Shown: positions 17,628-27,221 of the stretch, one piece after another
Position numbering within the stretch: the stretch's first letter is position 1
How the letters are laid out: every line of letters starts with the position of its first letter
Assembly (NCBI RefSeq): GCF_002001005.1
Contig: NZ_MUNX01000051.1
Coordinates: forward strand, 50,493 to 114,492
Origin: Flavobacterium sp. A45
GTDB lineage: Bacteria; Bacteroidota; Bacteroidia; Flavobacteriales; Flavobacteriaceae
Direction of reading: 5' to 3'
Length of the DNA: 64,000 nucleotides
Program-made: the position numbers and the translations under genes
Notes under the pieces: generated by a model
Seen by the model: the letters and a program-made list of their open reading frames with translations, nothing else
Told to the model about the DNA's origin: nothing
Database searches by the model: none

Positions 17628-18050
17628 ATGATAACAAGTAAATCAACAATACTAATCAATTCAACCAAACAAAAGGTTTGGGACGCTCTTACCAAACCGG
17701 AATTGGTCAAAAAATGGCAATACGGAAGTGACGTTGTAACGGATTGGAAAGTGGGTAGCGAAATTAGATTTAGTGTGGTGTGGGAGAATAAAGTATTCGA
17801 CCAATGGGGAAAAATATTGGAAGTGATTCAAAACGAACTCATAAAATACAGTTTGTTTTTCCCAAGACCGGACCTTGAAGACAAAGAAGAAAATTATTTC
17901 ATTATGAGTTATATTATTTCGGAAAGGCAAAATATGATAAAACTCGAAATTATAAAAGAAGACAACAGACCAGGAGCGGTGGAAGAAAAAGAAAGCGATG
18001 AAGAAAATCCTGTTTTGACTGCATTAAAGGAAATTATTGAAAGTAACTAA
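17628..18050 (+). CDS. SRPBCC/AHSA1-type START-like domain protein
   Basis: 140 residues. The beginning STILINSTKQKVWDALTKPELVKKW is typical of the AHSA1 (activator of Hsp90 ATPase homologue) SRPBCC family, followed by DWKVGSEIRFSVVWENKVFDQWGKI. Such proteins bind hydrophobic ligands in a helix-grip fold; here the ligand is unknown. Ten bases separate it from the GT39 gene, so the two are probably co-transcribed. Confidence 0.82.
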   Translation: MITSKSTILINSTKQKVWDALTKPELVKKWQYGSDVVTDWKVGSEIRFSVVWENKVFDQWGKILEVIQNELIKYSLFFPRPDLEDKEENYFIMSYIISERQNMIKLEIIKEDNRPGAVEEKESDEENPVLTALKEIIESN

Positions 18051-18060
18051 GTAACATCAA

Positions 18061-19590
18061 ATGAACAAAAAAACATTACTGCTACTCGGCTTTATCATAC
18101 TGAAATTTGTATTGCAATATTCTTTAATAACTGACGACTACGACTTACAGCGGGATGAATATTTGCACCTTGACCAAGCCCGTCATTTGGCTTGGGGGTA
18201 TTTGTCGGTACCGCCATTCACTTCTTGGGTTTCCTATTTTATTTATCTTTTGGGGAATTCGGTTTTTTGGATTAAATTTTTTCCTGCTTTGTTTGGTGCC
18301 TTGACGATTGTTGTCGTTTGGAAAGCAATTGAAGAATTGAAGGGAAGTTTGTTTGCCTTGGTTTTGGGAGCAACTTGTGTGTTCTTTTCAGCACTTTTAA
18401 GGCTGAACACTTTGTACCAACCCAACTCTTTTGACGTATTGTGTTGGACAACTTTTTATTTCATCTTAATCAAATACATCAATTCCAAAAACACCAAATG
18501 GCTTTTCATTTTGGCGATTATTTTTGCTTTTGGTTTTCTCAATAAGTACAATATCGGATTCTTGATTATTGGATTGATTCCTGCCATTTTATTAACCCAA
18601 GAACGTAAAATTTTCACTCAACCGAAATTGTATGTTGCGCTTGTTTTGGGCTTGCTGTTAATTGCGCCAAATCTTTTATGGCAATACACAAACGGATTTC
18701 CAGTAATTCATCATATGAAAGAATTAGCCGAAACACAGTTGGTAAATGTAGACCGATTGGAATTTTTAAAATCGCAAGTGCTCTTTTTTATTGGTTCTTT
18801 CATAGTCATTGTGTCCGGATGCATAGCTTTGCTATTATATAAACCGTTCCAGAAATACAGATTATTTTTCTGGAGCATCATTTTTACGCTTGCGGTTTTT
18901 ATGTATTTAAAAGCCAAAGATTATTATGCCATTGGACTTTATCCTATTTACATTTCTTTTGGTTCCGTTTATTTGGCGGAGCAATTAAAAGAAGGTTGGA
19001 AAAGGTATTTACAGCCAGTTTTAATAATACTGCCGATACTTTTTTTTATACCGATGTACAATGCTTTTTTCCCTAACAAAAGCCCGGAATACATTGTAAA
19101 TAATGCTAAAGCGTATCAAAAATTTGGTTTGCTTCGTTGGGAGGACGGTAAAGATCATTTGCTGCCGCAGGATTTTGCAGATATGCTGGGTTGGAAAGAA
19201 TTAGCTGTGAAAGTGGATTCCGTTGCAGGAACACTGCCGGATTTGGAGCATACCTTAATTCTTTGCGATAATTATGGGCAGGCAGGAGCTATCAATTATT
19301 ACACCACTAACAAAAAAGTGGTTGCGCATTCCTTTAATGCCGATTATATCAATTGGCTTCCTTTGGATATGAAAATTAAAGATGTCATCTTAGTAAAAGA
19401 GGATAACGACGATGACAAAGAAAGAAAAACCGAAATTCCATTATTTGACACCGTGTATTTGGCAGCAAAAAGAATCAACAAATTTGCCAGAGAACCCGAA
19501 ATTTCGATTTATGTATTGCGCGGAGCTAAAGTTGATGTCAGTAAAAGAATAAAAGATGAAATGGAATCGAAATTGAAAGAAGGTCAATAA
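18061..19590 (+). CDS. Glycosyltransferase family 39 (ArnT/PMT-like) membrane protein
   Basis: 509 residues. Multiple membrane segments and the signature QRDEYLHLDQARHLAWGYL near residue 30, the acidic motif of PMT/ArnT-type transferases that use polyprenyl-phosphate sugars at the periplasmic face. A region RLNTLYQPNSFDVLCW follows. The C-terminal ~150 residues are soluble with IINYYTTNKK-like strands. Acceptor (lipid or protein) is not evident. Confidence 0.85.
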   Translation: MNKKTLLLLGFIILKFVLQYSLITDDYDLQRDEYLHLDQARHLAWGYLSVPPFTSWVSYFIYLLGNSVFWIKFFPALFGALTIVVVWKAIEELKGSLFALVLGATCVFFSALLRLNTLYQPNSFDVLCWTTFYFILIKYINSKNTKWLFILAIIFAFGFLNKYNIGFLIIGLIPAILLTQERKIFTQPKLYVALVLGLLLIAPNLLWQYTNGFPVIHHMKELAETQLVNVDRLEFLKSQVLFFIGSFIVIVSGCIALLLYKPFQKYRLFFWSIIFTLAVFMYLKAKDYYAIGLYPIYISFGSVYLAEQLKEGWKRYLQPVLIILPILFFIPMYNAFFPNKSPEYIVNNAKAYQKFGLLRWEDGKDHLLPQDFADMLGWKELAVKVDSVAGTLPDLEHTLILCDNYGQAGAINYYTTNKKVVAHSFNADYINWLPLDMKIKDVILVKEDNDDDKERKTEIPLFDTVYLAAKRINKFAREPEISIYVLRGAKVDVSKRIKDEMESKLKEGQ

Positions 19591-19833
19591 TTTAACCGTT
19601 TTAATCTGTATTTTTAATTTTAAACATGTTTCCAAACAATTGGGAGTAAGACCAATTTCGTTGAAGAATTAGATTATACTTCTTTTCAAAAGATGCTTTT
19701 ATTGTGATTTAAATTTTTTATATTTATCTGATTTATAGTGATATAAATATGAATTGGGTGGGTGAATTTGCCAAGTTCGTGAATAGCTATAAATGGGTAG
19801 AGTAATAAATAGTAACTTATAAAATTATTAGAT

Positions 19834-20226
19834 ATGGCAGCGTTATCAAAGAACCCGTTTACATGGGTTGAAATTTATGTAGAGGATATGAGTAGAGCAC
19901 AAAAATTCTACGAAACTGTATTGCAAATCGAAATGACTCCTATGCAAGCACCAGGTGAAATGGATGATTTAGAAATGTTATGTTTTCCTTGGGCTGAGGG
20001 TGGAATAAACAGCAGTGGTGCATTGTGTAAAACTAGTGAAATGAAGCCAGGTACTGGAGGAACGTTAGTTTATTTTGCATGTGAAGATTGTGCCATTGAG
20101 GCATCTAGAGTGGAAAGTGCCGGAGGGCAGGTATTACAGCAAAAATTTCAAATTGGTGAGCATGGATTTTGTGCTATTGTTATGGATACTGAAGGGAATA
20201 CAGTTGGTTTGCATTCGATGAATTAA
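19834..20226 (+). CDS. VOC (glyoxalase-like) family protein
   Basis: 130 residues. PFTWVEIYVEDMSRAQKFYETVL at the N-terminus and HGFCAIVMDTEGNTVGLHS at the end are the two beta-alpha-beta halves of a VOC fold; the His/Glu positions needed for metal binding appear partly kept (E of WVEIYV, H of EHGF). Probably a metal-binding or small-molecule-binding protein of unknown substrate. A bidirectional terminator follows. Confidence 0.85.
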   Translation: MAALSKNPFTWVEIYVEDMSRAQKFYETVLQIEMTPMQAPGEMDDLEMLCFPWAEGGINSSGALCKTSEMKPGTGGTLVYFACEDCAIEASRVESAGGQVLQQKFQIGEHGFCAIVMDTEGNTVGLHSMN

Positions 20227-20316
20227 TAATTGATTTTGATATCATTCAGCGAACTCAAAGTGTAAATAAATTTATTAAATATTGAAGATATAGAATAAGA
20301 AAAGGATTTGAGAAGC

Positions 20317-20356
20317 AAAAAAAAGGGATCCCAGTTCAAATCAGGATCCCTTTTTT
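20317..20356. terminator. Bidirectional rho-independent terminator
   Basis: AAAAAAGGGATCC (ending 20332) pairs with GGATCCCTTTTTT (20344-20356) across an 11-base loop, with A and T runs on both sides. It serves the VOC gene and the convergent peptidase gene. Confidence 0.9.
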
Positions 20357-20372
20357 ATTTAAAAAAACTTTT

Positions 20373-22880
20373 TTATTTTACCAAAAACAAGGCATTACTG
20401 AATAATAAGATTCCGTTTTCCCAAAAGCCTCTAAACAAAGGATTGTCAATCATATAAATAACGGATCCGTCTCCTTTTTTGTCAACGGCAAAGCTTACAG
20501 TTTCTGTTAGTTTTTTCTTCATATCATTACCCACAAAACCATAACTAATATATTCCTTTGGAATGTAAGCCACATTGATTGCTTTTTTTAATAAAGGGTA
20601 GCATTTTTCATTCGTTTTAAGACTAAAATAAGAATTGCCCAAGCCAAAGGCCATAGGATATGTTTTGTCTATTTTATTTTCCATAATAGCGCCAGGAATA
20701 GAACCTGAAATGGCTCTTCGCTCAGATCCTTCAAAATCTAGAAAACGTTTTTTAAGTTCCAATTCTTTTTCTTCTTTTTCTGATTTTTCTTTATCTTCAG
20801 TACTTGCAAACGGACTCAAAGCATATCCTTCTCTATCTTCAAATAACGAATTGGATGCATTGATAGCAATTACTTTTCCACCGTTTTTAATCCAAGAATC
20901 AATTTGTTCTTTTTGCTCGTCTGATAAATTATAATAGCCATCTGCTAAAATCAAAGTGTTGTAATTGTATAATTTGACTCTGCTAAAATTGGCAGTTTCT
21001 ACAATACTTACAGGATAACTAATAGTTTCATCCAAATAGAACCAAGTGGCACCAAACTCAGTGGAGCTTACTCCTTTTCCAGATAAAAGCAATACTTTTG
21101 GAGCTTTAAGCAAAATGAAATTTTCTCCTCCTAAATCTTTTGAATTGTTAGAATATCCAGTTGCTATAAAATTATAATCGGATTTTATTTTGATAATTTC
21201 ATTTACCGTTTTCTCAAAATCAACCACCTTTGGGTTGTCGGCTTTACTGACTATTAATCCCCCTGGTTCAACAATAATATCCCCAAAAACAGCTTTCTTC
21301 ATTGCTGATCTTACTTTTATACCCGCTTGATGTAATTGAGAAACGACTTGGACAGAGGTTCTGTTATTCCACGGAATGTGAAAAGCATAAACCGACTCTG
21401 GTATCTTTTTTTCTTTGACTTCAAGTGTAGCTTTTGTTTTGATATCCAAGCTGTTTTTTACGGCATAACTTTCTACGCCATAAGCCAGAGGTAATGCCCA
21501 AGCTGTAATGTCATATGATAAACTGTCATTTAATTTTTGGTTGGGTTCAAAAAGGACTTGAGTCAAAACAGCTCTAGGCTGATCTACTTTTACGATTAAA
21601 TCGTTAGGTTCTATTTTGAAACTTTTATTCTTTTTAGATTGATAATGAAAGCCTGATTCATTAGCTGTAGCATCAGCATAAGCAAATTCGATATTGTTTT
21701 TCTTCAATAAAACAGCCATTTGATCCAATTTTGGATTGTTTTTCATGACATAGGTTTTGTAACTTCCTTTTACTTTTTTTCGTGCATTGTTGTTAAAATC
21801 CCTGAAGCCTTTTATTAATGCTTCTTTTTGAGCTGAAGCACTTTCTATGATGGTAAGTACTGCAGTAGCATGATGTGTGAAACGGTCTTTTATGGTTAAA
21901 TTCACTCCGTTTTCCATCGTGATTTCTCTTCCGGCACCAATTCCGCCTTGCTCTAGTGTCATTCCAACAGCACCATTGTAGGTAGGGTAAGTATCTCCAT
22001 AACTTGGGTAAAATAAATCAAATCGTTCACGTGTATTGTATGTCCAATTCTGTTTATCAAATTTTGCCGAAATTTTTTTGCCTAATGTAGTGTGAAAGTC
22101 TTTTTGATATTTCTCTATAAACTCATGCAAAGGTTCGGCTGAGGGCGGAAAGAAGTACGGTGAATCATAACTCATTTCATGAACATCGGCATGCACCTGT
22201 GGCATCCATTGATAATACATGGCTATGCGCTGCTGTGTTTCTGCTTGTGTTTGCCAAGCCCAATCTCTGTTTAAATCAAAAATATAATGATTGTATCTTC
22301 CGCCTGGCCATGCCTCCATATGCTCTCTGTCATACAAGCCAGGATGTGTTTTTTTTCCTGAAATTTCTCTTAACCAATTTCCATATCGAGAATAGCCATC
22401 TGGATTGATACAAGGATCCAGAATGACTATAGTATTTTTTAACCATGTTTTGGCGGCTTCATTAGTTGGATTTAGTAATTCATAAACAACAGATAAAGCA
22501 CTTTCAGTTCCAGCAAATTCATTTCCATGTACATTAAAGCTGATCCAAACAATCACTTTGTCTTCAACTGTTGGCGTTTTAGAATTAGACATGCCAATAG
22601 CGGCGAGATTGTTGTTTCTGATTTGTTCTAAATTGGCTAAATTCTCTGGAGTCGAGATATAATATAAATTCAAATCTCTTTGCTCTGCAGTTACACCATA
22701 TTTATGCTTTTTGATGAGTTTGGATTCTTCAGTTAAATAATTAAAATAATTTTCAACCTGATGGTAATAAGTGATTTGTTTACCGTAAGTGGGAATGAAA
22801 TCTGAAGGACTTTTTAATTGTGCGAAAGCCGAAAAAAATGTTGTGAACAACAATAAAGTAATGTAAAGGTTTTTTTTCAT
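20373..22880 (-). CDS. Secreted M14 family zinc carboxypeptidase
   Basis: About 835 residues from the ATG at 22880 (MKKNLYITLLLFTTFFSAFA, a signal peptide). The zinc site is seen as NVHGNEFAGTES (HxxE) near residue 120, with the third ligand in QVHADVHEMSYDS; the substrate-binding NPDGYSRYG motif lies between. A catalytic Glu is likely in MTLEQGGIGAGRE. The C-terminal half resembles a DJ-1/GATase-like domain with FILLKAPKVLLLSGKGV. Likely exported or outer-membrane peptidase. Upstream nine-residue extension (ATG at 22907) would disrupt the signal peptide. Confidence 0.9.
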   Translation of the reverse strand: MKKNLYITLLLFTTFFSAFAQLKSPSDFIPTYGKQITYYHQVENYFNYLTEESKLIKKHKYGVTAEQRDLNLYYISTPENLANLEQIRNNNLAAIGMSNSKTPTVEDKVIVWISFNVHGNEFAGTESALSVVYELLNPTNEAAKTWLKNTIVILDPCINPDGYSRYGNWLREISGKKTHPGLYDREHMEAWPGGRYNHYIFDLNRDWAWQTQAETQQRIAMYYQWMPQVHADVHEMSYDSPYFFPPSAEPLHEFIEKYQKDFHTTLGKKISAKFDKQNWTYNTRERFDLFYPSYGDTYPTYNGAVGMTLEQGGIGAGREITMENGVNLTIKDRFTHHATAVLTIIESASAQKEALIKGFRDFNNNARKKVKGSYKTYVMKNNPKLDQMAVLLKKNNIEFAYADATANESGFHYQSKKNKSFKIEPNDLIVKVDQPRAVLTQVLFEPNQKLNDSLSYDITAWALPLAYGVESYAVKNSLDIKTKATLEVKEKKIPESVYAFHIPWNNRTSVQVVSQLHQAGIKVRSAMKKAVFGDIIVEPGGLIVSKADNPKVVDFEKTVNEIIKIKSDYNFIATGYSNNSKDLGGENFILLKAPKVLLLSGKGVSSTEFGATWFYLDETISYPVSIVETANFSRVKLYNYNTLILADGYYNLSDEQKEQIDSWIKNGGKVIAINASNSLFEDREGYALSPFASTEDKEKSEKEEKELELKKRFLDFEGSERRAISGSIPGAIMENKIDKTYPMAFGLGNSYFSLKTNEKCYPLLKKAINVAYIPKEYISYGFVGNDMKKKLTETVSFAVDKKGDGSVIYMIDNPLFRGFWENGILLFSNALFLVK

Positions 22881-23120
22881 GGTTAGGTTGAGTTTATAGC
22901 AGGTCAAAAATAAGGATTAACTTTTTAATGTACTAAAATGCATTATAATTTAAACAATGAAATATAAAAATTAAATTTTGACTTTTATTATGGCTTGAAA
23001 GCTAAATATGGGGTTAAATGAAAAAGTATAAAAAAAGTATCACAAAAATTAGATGTAAGAATATTATTTGTTATTTTTATAAATAAATACTAATTATTCT
23101 GATAAACTAAATTTACATTT

Positions 23121-23381
23121 ATGATAAGCGAATGGATTGCAAAATATGAAAATACTGAAATTAAGATAACAAACAGTTGGTTTGGAGGAGAAAAACTATT
23201 TGTTAATGGTGAATTACAAGATGAACAATTGAATTTTGTTACACCAAGTAGAATGACTGGAAATCTTACGAATTCAAAAGGCGAAAAATTAAACATCAAG
23301 GCCAATGTTTCTGGATTTTTTACGGTGAGTTGTAGAGCTTTTGTAGATAATAAAAAGCTGGAGTTGCAACAAACAAAGTAA
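23121..23381 (+). CDS. Small hypothetical protein
   Basis: 86 residues, unrecognised. It is predicted to be mostly beta-strand (ITNSWFGGEKLFVNGELQDEQ, KLNIKANVSGFFTVSCRAFVDNKKLE) with no signal or membrane segment. It starts at 23121 and is 35 bases before the CPBP protease gene on the same strand, suggesting co-expression. The VNGELQDEQ... pattern is seen in small Bacteroidota proteins of unknown role. Confidence 0.65.
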   Translation: MISEWIAKYENTEIKITNSWFGGEKLFVNGELQDEQLNFVTPSRMTGNLTNSKGEKLNIKANVSGFFTVSCRAFVDNKKLELQQTK

Positions 23382-23416
23382 AAACAAAGAGCTTCAAAAG
23401 TGAAATCAATATAATA

Positions 23417-24316
23417 ATGGATGTGAGTTTGGTTAAAAAAGATATAAATCAAAATGAAGGTTGGCGAAATGTTTTATTATTAATATTTCCCTATTTGTTT
23501 ATCGTTGGAATATTTCAATGGATTGCATACTATAACTTGGGACTTGATATTTCTTATGAAAATATTCATATGACTCCTTTTCAATTTATGATAGTTGCTT
23601 TTGGTTCTCTTGTGGGTACTATGATTGCGATTGGTATAATGATGAAATATATGGATCAAAAGCCATTTTATACTTTAGGTTTTAAAAGGCGTCACATTGT
23701 GAAAGATACGATAAAAGGTATTTTTTTGGGTTTTACCATTATGCTTTTGGGCTTTTCTATCTTATATTTTACTAAACAGATACAGATTCAAAAGTTGGAT
23801 TTTAATTTGAATTTTTTACTGCAAGGGTTTTTGCTTTTTGTTTTTGTAGCGATAGCTGAAGAAGTGTTAGTAAGAGGCTATATTTTAAAAAATTTATTGG
23901 CTTCATTCAATAATCTAACGGCACTTTTAATATCCGCAGTTTTTTTTAGTATACTGCATTTGGGGAATCCTCATATGAGTTTTTTTAGTTTTATTCAGCT
24001 TTTTGTAGCGGGAATATTGCTAGGGATTCCATATATAATTACTCGAAAATTATGGTTTTCTATTGCACTGCATTTCAGTTGGAATTTTTTTCAGGGAACA
24101 ATTTTCGGTTTTAGTGTGAGTGGAATTCAGCATTATTCAATTATTGAAACAAAATTTCATACTGCTACTATTTGGAATGGTGGTGATTTTGGATTTGAGG
24201 GCTCTTTATTATGCTTGCTATTTCAAACAATAGTAATCATTTTTGTTTTACTTAAATTTGATAAAATTGGTGAATCAAAAAGAACTAGAGTATTTGATTT
24301 ATTTATAAAAAACTAA
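23417..24316 (+). CDS. CPBP family intramembrane glutamic protease
   Basis: 299 residues with about eight membrane segments. The CPBP (CAAX protease/bacteriocin-processing) motifs are visible: AIAEEVLVRGYIL (EExxxR) near residue 147, FSILHLGNP (H) near 180 and LHFSWNFFQGTIFG (HxxxN) near 220. Rce1-like members cleave within or beside the membrane; substrate unknown. The gene is followed by hairpins in the gap to convergent nadB. Confidence 0.9.
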   Translation: MDVSLVKKDINQNEGWRNVLLLIFPYLFIVGIFQWIAYYNLGLDISYENIHMTPFQFMIVAFGSLVGTMIAIGIMMKYMDQKPFYTLGFKRRHIVKDTIKGIFLGFTIMLLGFSILYFTKQIQIQKLDFNLNFLLQGFLLFVFVAIAEEVLVRGYILKNLLASFNNLTALLISAVFFSILHLGNPHMSFFSFIQLFVAGILLGIPYIITRKLWFSIALHFSWNFFQGTIFGFSVSGIQHYSIIETKFHTATIWNGGDFGFEGSLLCLLFQTIVIIFVLLKFDKIGESKRTRVFDLFIKN

Positions 24317-24444
24317 AAAGTCCCTCAATATTTCTGTTAAGAGACTTCTGGTAATGTTTTTTGCCACAAATTGCATAAAATTATTGGTTCTATTAGTGTC
24401 TAACAAAGAAGCATTAGAACCTTGCTACCTTTCAGTCTGCTAAG

Positions 24445-24484
24445 CAAATCACTATGGACTGGAAGTTCATAGTGATTTGTTTTA
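24445..24484. terminator. Terminator hairpin between CPBP gene and nadB
   Basis: CAAATCACTATG (24445-24456) pairs perfectly with CATAGTGATTTG, followed by TTTT. A second hairpin, GGTTCTA/TAGAACC at about 24385-24421, lies beside it. Both are in the gap between convergent genes. Confidence 0.75.
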
Positions 24485-24509
24485 AAATGTTTTATGGTTC
24501 AATATACGA

Positions 24510-26033
24510 TCATTTATACTTTACAAATCCGCCACAATTGCCATTACGGTCAATAGATTGCTGAACGATAAGATTCCCGATGTCAATCATATTATTCAAT
24601 TCATATAAATCAGTGCAAACAAGATGATTCTGAATTTTTTCATCAATTTCGTTTTGCATGTTTTTAAGTGTTTCTTTGGCTTTCAATAAATCCGAATCAA
24701 ATCGAACGATCCCCGCATTTTTACGCATCAATAATTGCAGTTTAGCTTTCGTTTGAGCGATGTATTCGGGAGCTATTTTTACTTTAGATGGAATAGACCA
24801 CCTTGGAAGTACGTTGGCTATTTTTGGTTCGATAAAAGGATTTTCAGCTAAGTAATGGTAAATTTTATCTGAGTATACCAAGGCTTCCAATAAAGAGTTT
24901 GAAGCCAGTCTGTTGGCGCCATGTAAACCTGTTCTGGAACATTCGCCACAGGCAAATAAATTATCTATAGATGTTTTTCCATTGATATCTACAACTATTC
25001 CACCACACAAATAATGCTGGGCAGGAACCACCGGAATCCATTCTGTTTCAAGGTCGATACCTACTTTTTTGCAATGCTTATAAATCATTGGAAAATGGTT
25101 TTTGAATCCTTCCATATCCAAGTGCGTACAATCCAAATAAACGCATTCATCACCTGATTTTTTTAGCTCCAAATCAATGCTTTGGGAAACAATATCTCTA
25201 GAGGCTAGATCACCTCTTGAATCATAAAGATGCATGAATAAATCCCCTTTCTTGGTTCTCAAGCGAGCACCAAAACCACGAACAGCTTCGGAAATTAAAA
25301 ATTTGGAACCAGCAGTATTGTCAAATAAAGCCGTTGGGTGAAACTGTATAAATTCCATGTCTTGGATTGCTGCATTGGCGCGATACGCCATTGCAATTCC
25401 GTCTCCTGTGGCAATAATTGGGTTGGTGGTGTGTCCGTATAAATGTCCAATTCCACCAGTGGCCAGTAAAGTGAAATCTGATTGATAGGTGATTACCTCG
25501 TTTGTTTTTTCGTCAAGGGCATAAGCGCCAATGCATCGATTGTCTTGTGTAATCAATTCCAGTGCGAAGTGATGATCGAGTACAGTAATGTTTTCTTTTT
25601 GCATTACTTGTTCCAAAATGGCACGTTGGATTTCATGACCCGTTTGGTCTTTATGATGCACCACTCTGTTTTCAGAATGGCCTCCTTCTTTGCCTAAATC
25701 AAAAGTGCCTTTGGCATTTTTGTCAAATTGGGCACCCCATTCGATCAATTCTTTCAATCGTTTCGGACCTTCAGTAACAACCATTCTAACTACAGTTTCG
25801 TCACACAATCCGTCGCCACAAATCAGCGTGTCCTCAATGTGTTTTTGATACGAATCTTCGGTTTTATCGGTAACAATAGCGATACCTCCTTGTGCGTATT
25901 TGGTGTTAGACTCGTCTGCGTTTGCTTTGGTAATAATGGTGATGGTTCTCTCAGGAAAACGATTGGCCATTTTGAGAGCAAATGTCAGACCTGCAACACC
26001 GGAACCTATAATTAAATAATTGGTTGTAATCAT
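24510..26033 (-). CDS. nadB: L-aspartate oxidase
   Basis: 507 residues. FAD-binding YLIIGSGVAGLTFALKMA at the N-terminus, YAQGGIA near residue 47, HSENRVVHHKDQTG (active-site His/Arg region), LLATGGIGHLYGHTTNP and GECSRTGLHGANRLASNSLLE. Oxidises aspartate to iminoaspartate, the first step of quinolinate/NAD synthesis. It starts 2 bases after the nadA stop, so nadA-nadB form one transcription unit on the minus strand. Confidence 0.96.
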   Translation of the reverse strand: MITTNYLIIGSGVAGLTFALKMANRFPERTITIITKANADESNTKYAQGGIAIVTDKTEDSYQKHIEDTLICGDGLCDETVVRMVVTEGPKRLKELIEWGAQFDKNAKGTFDLGKEGGHSENRVVHHKDQTGHEIQRAILEQVMQKENITVLDHHFALELITQDNRCIGAYALDEKTNEVITYQSDFTLLATGGIGHLYGHTTNPIIATGDGIAMAYRANAAIQDMEFIQFHPTALFDNTAGSKFLISEAVRGFGARLRTKKGDLFMHLYDSRGDLASRDIVSQSIDLELKKSGDECVYLDCTHLDMEGFKNHFPMIYKHCKKVGIDLETEWIPVVPAQHYLCGGIVVDINGKTSIDNLFACGECSRTGLHGANRLASNSLLEALVYSDKIYHYLAENPFIEPKIANVLPRWSIPSKVKIAPEYIAQTKAKLQLLMRKNAGIVRFDSDLLKAKETLKNMQNEIDEKIQNHLVCTDLYELNNMIDIGNLIVQQSIDRNGNCGGFVKYK

Positions 26034-26035
26034 TC

Positions 26036-26962
26036 TTATGATAATTCGAGCATGCGTTCGATAGGGATTAATGCTTTTTCTCTAATGTCGTCTGGAACAT
26101 TAATTTCTGGAGTTTCATTTAGCAAGCAATCGTATACTTTTTGAAGGGTGTTCATTTTCATGTATCCACATTCGCTGCAAGCACAGGTATTATCCTCGTT
26201 TGAAGGTGCTGGAATCAAAATTTTATTAGGAACCACCTGTTTCATTTTATGCAAAATACCAGCTTCAGTTGCTACAATAAATTTGTTGCTTGGATTGGTT
26301 TTTACATAATTGATCATCCCTGCGGTAGAACCAATGTAGTTGGCCGTTTTCAGTATATGTGTTTCAGATTCAGGGTGTGCAATAATTTGGGCATCTGGAT
26401 TTTTTTTGTACAAAGCGATTAATTTATCTAAAGAAAAAGCTTCGTGAACCACACAAGAACCGTCCCAAAGTAGCATTTCTCTACCCGTTTGTTCCATTAC
26501 ATATTTTCCTAAATTTTTATCTGGAGCAAAAATGATGGGTTTGTCTAACGGGATGGATTGTACAATTTTAACGGCATTGGAGGAAGTAACCACAATGTCT
26601 GTCAATGCTTTTACTTCGGCTGAACAGTTTACATAAGTTATAACTATATGGTCAGGGTGTGCTTCTGTAAACTCTTTGAATAAAGGGGCAGGGCATGATT
26701 CAGCTAGTGAACAACCTGCTTTCAAATCAGGCAAAATTACTTTTTTGGTAGGGTTTAATATTTTGGCAGTTTCTGCCATAAAGTGAACTCCTGCGAAAAG
26801 GATAATATCGGCATCTACTTTCATTGCTTCTTGGGAAAGTCCCAAACTGTCTCCTACATAATCTGCCACATCTTGAATATCGGATTCTTGATAATAATGC
26901 GCTAAGATTACCGCATTTTTCTCTTTTTTCAATTCCAATATACGTTCTTTAAGACTTTTCAT
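26036..26962 (-). CDS. nadA: Quinolinate synthase
   Basis: 308 residues. Begins [20 protein letters not shown]; cluster-binding cysteines are in [23 protein letters not shown] and [30 protein letters not shown] and the HPESE motif match the family. The enzyme condenses iminoaspartate with dihydroxyacetone phosphate to quinolinate using a [4Fe-4S] cluster that is sensitive to oxygen and NO. It is the first gene of the nadAB operon. Confidence 0.96.
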   Translation of the reverse strand: MKSLKERILELKKEKNAVILAHYYQESDIQDVADYVGDSLGLSQEAMKVDADIILFAGVHFMAETAKILNPTKKVILPDLKAGCSLAESCPAPLFKEFTEAHPDHIVITYVNCSAEVKALTDIVVTSSNAVKIVQSIPLDKPIIFAPDKNLGKYVMEQTGREMLLWDGSCVVHEAFSLDKLIALYKKNPDAQIIAHPESETHILKTANYIGSTAGMINYVKTNPSNKFIVATEAGILHKMKQVVPNKILIPAPSNEDNTCACSECGYMKMNTLQKVYDCLLNETPEINVPDDIREKALIPIERMLELS

Positions 26963-27011
26963 TTTTTAAAAACTTTAATGGTGTTTTTTTAATTGAAGAT
27001 TAATTTCTATG

Positions 27012-27019
27012 CAAATATA
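27012..27019 (-). promoter_or_regulatory. -7 box of the nadA-nadB operon
   Basis: On the minus strand TATATTTG at 27012-27019 is a perfect TAnnTTTG box, about 50 bases before the nadA ATG. No clear -33 TTG at the normal spacing was seen. Confidence 0.5.
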
Positions 27020-27221
27020 AGGTAAAACTTTGAAGCTACACGTTTCTGAAAGCTTTCTAAAAGTTTCAAAAAAAATGTTTTTGTTAAAAAAATGCCTTTG
27101 TGGTTTTTGCAACCCGCAAATCTATTGCAATATGTTTCATGTGAGTATGACATTTATCAGTTTTTAAGCAAATTAGTATGGTGATATTTGCATAAAAGTT
27201 TAATAAACCAATTTTATACCT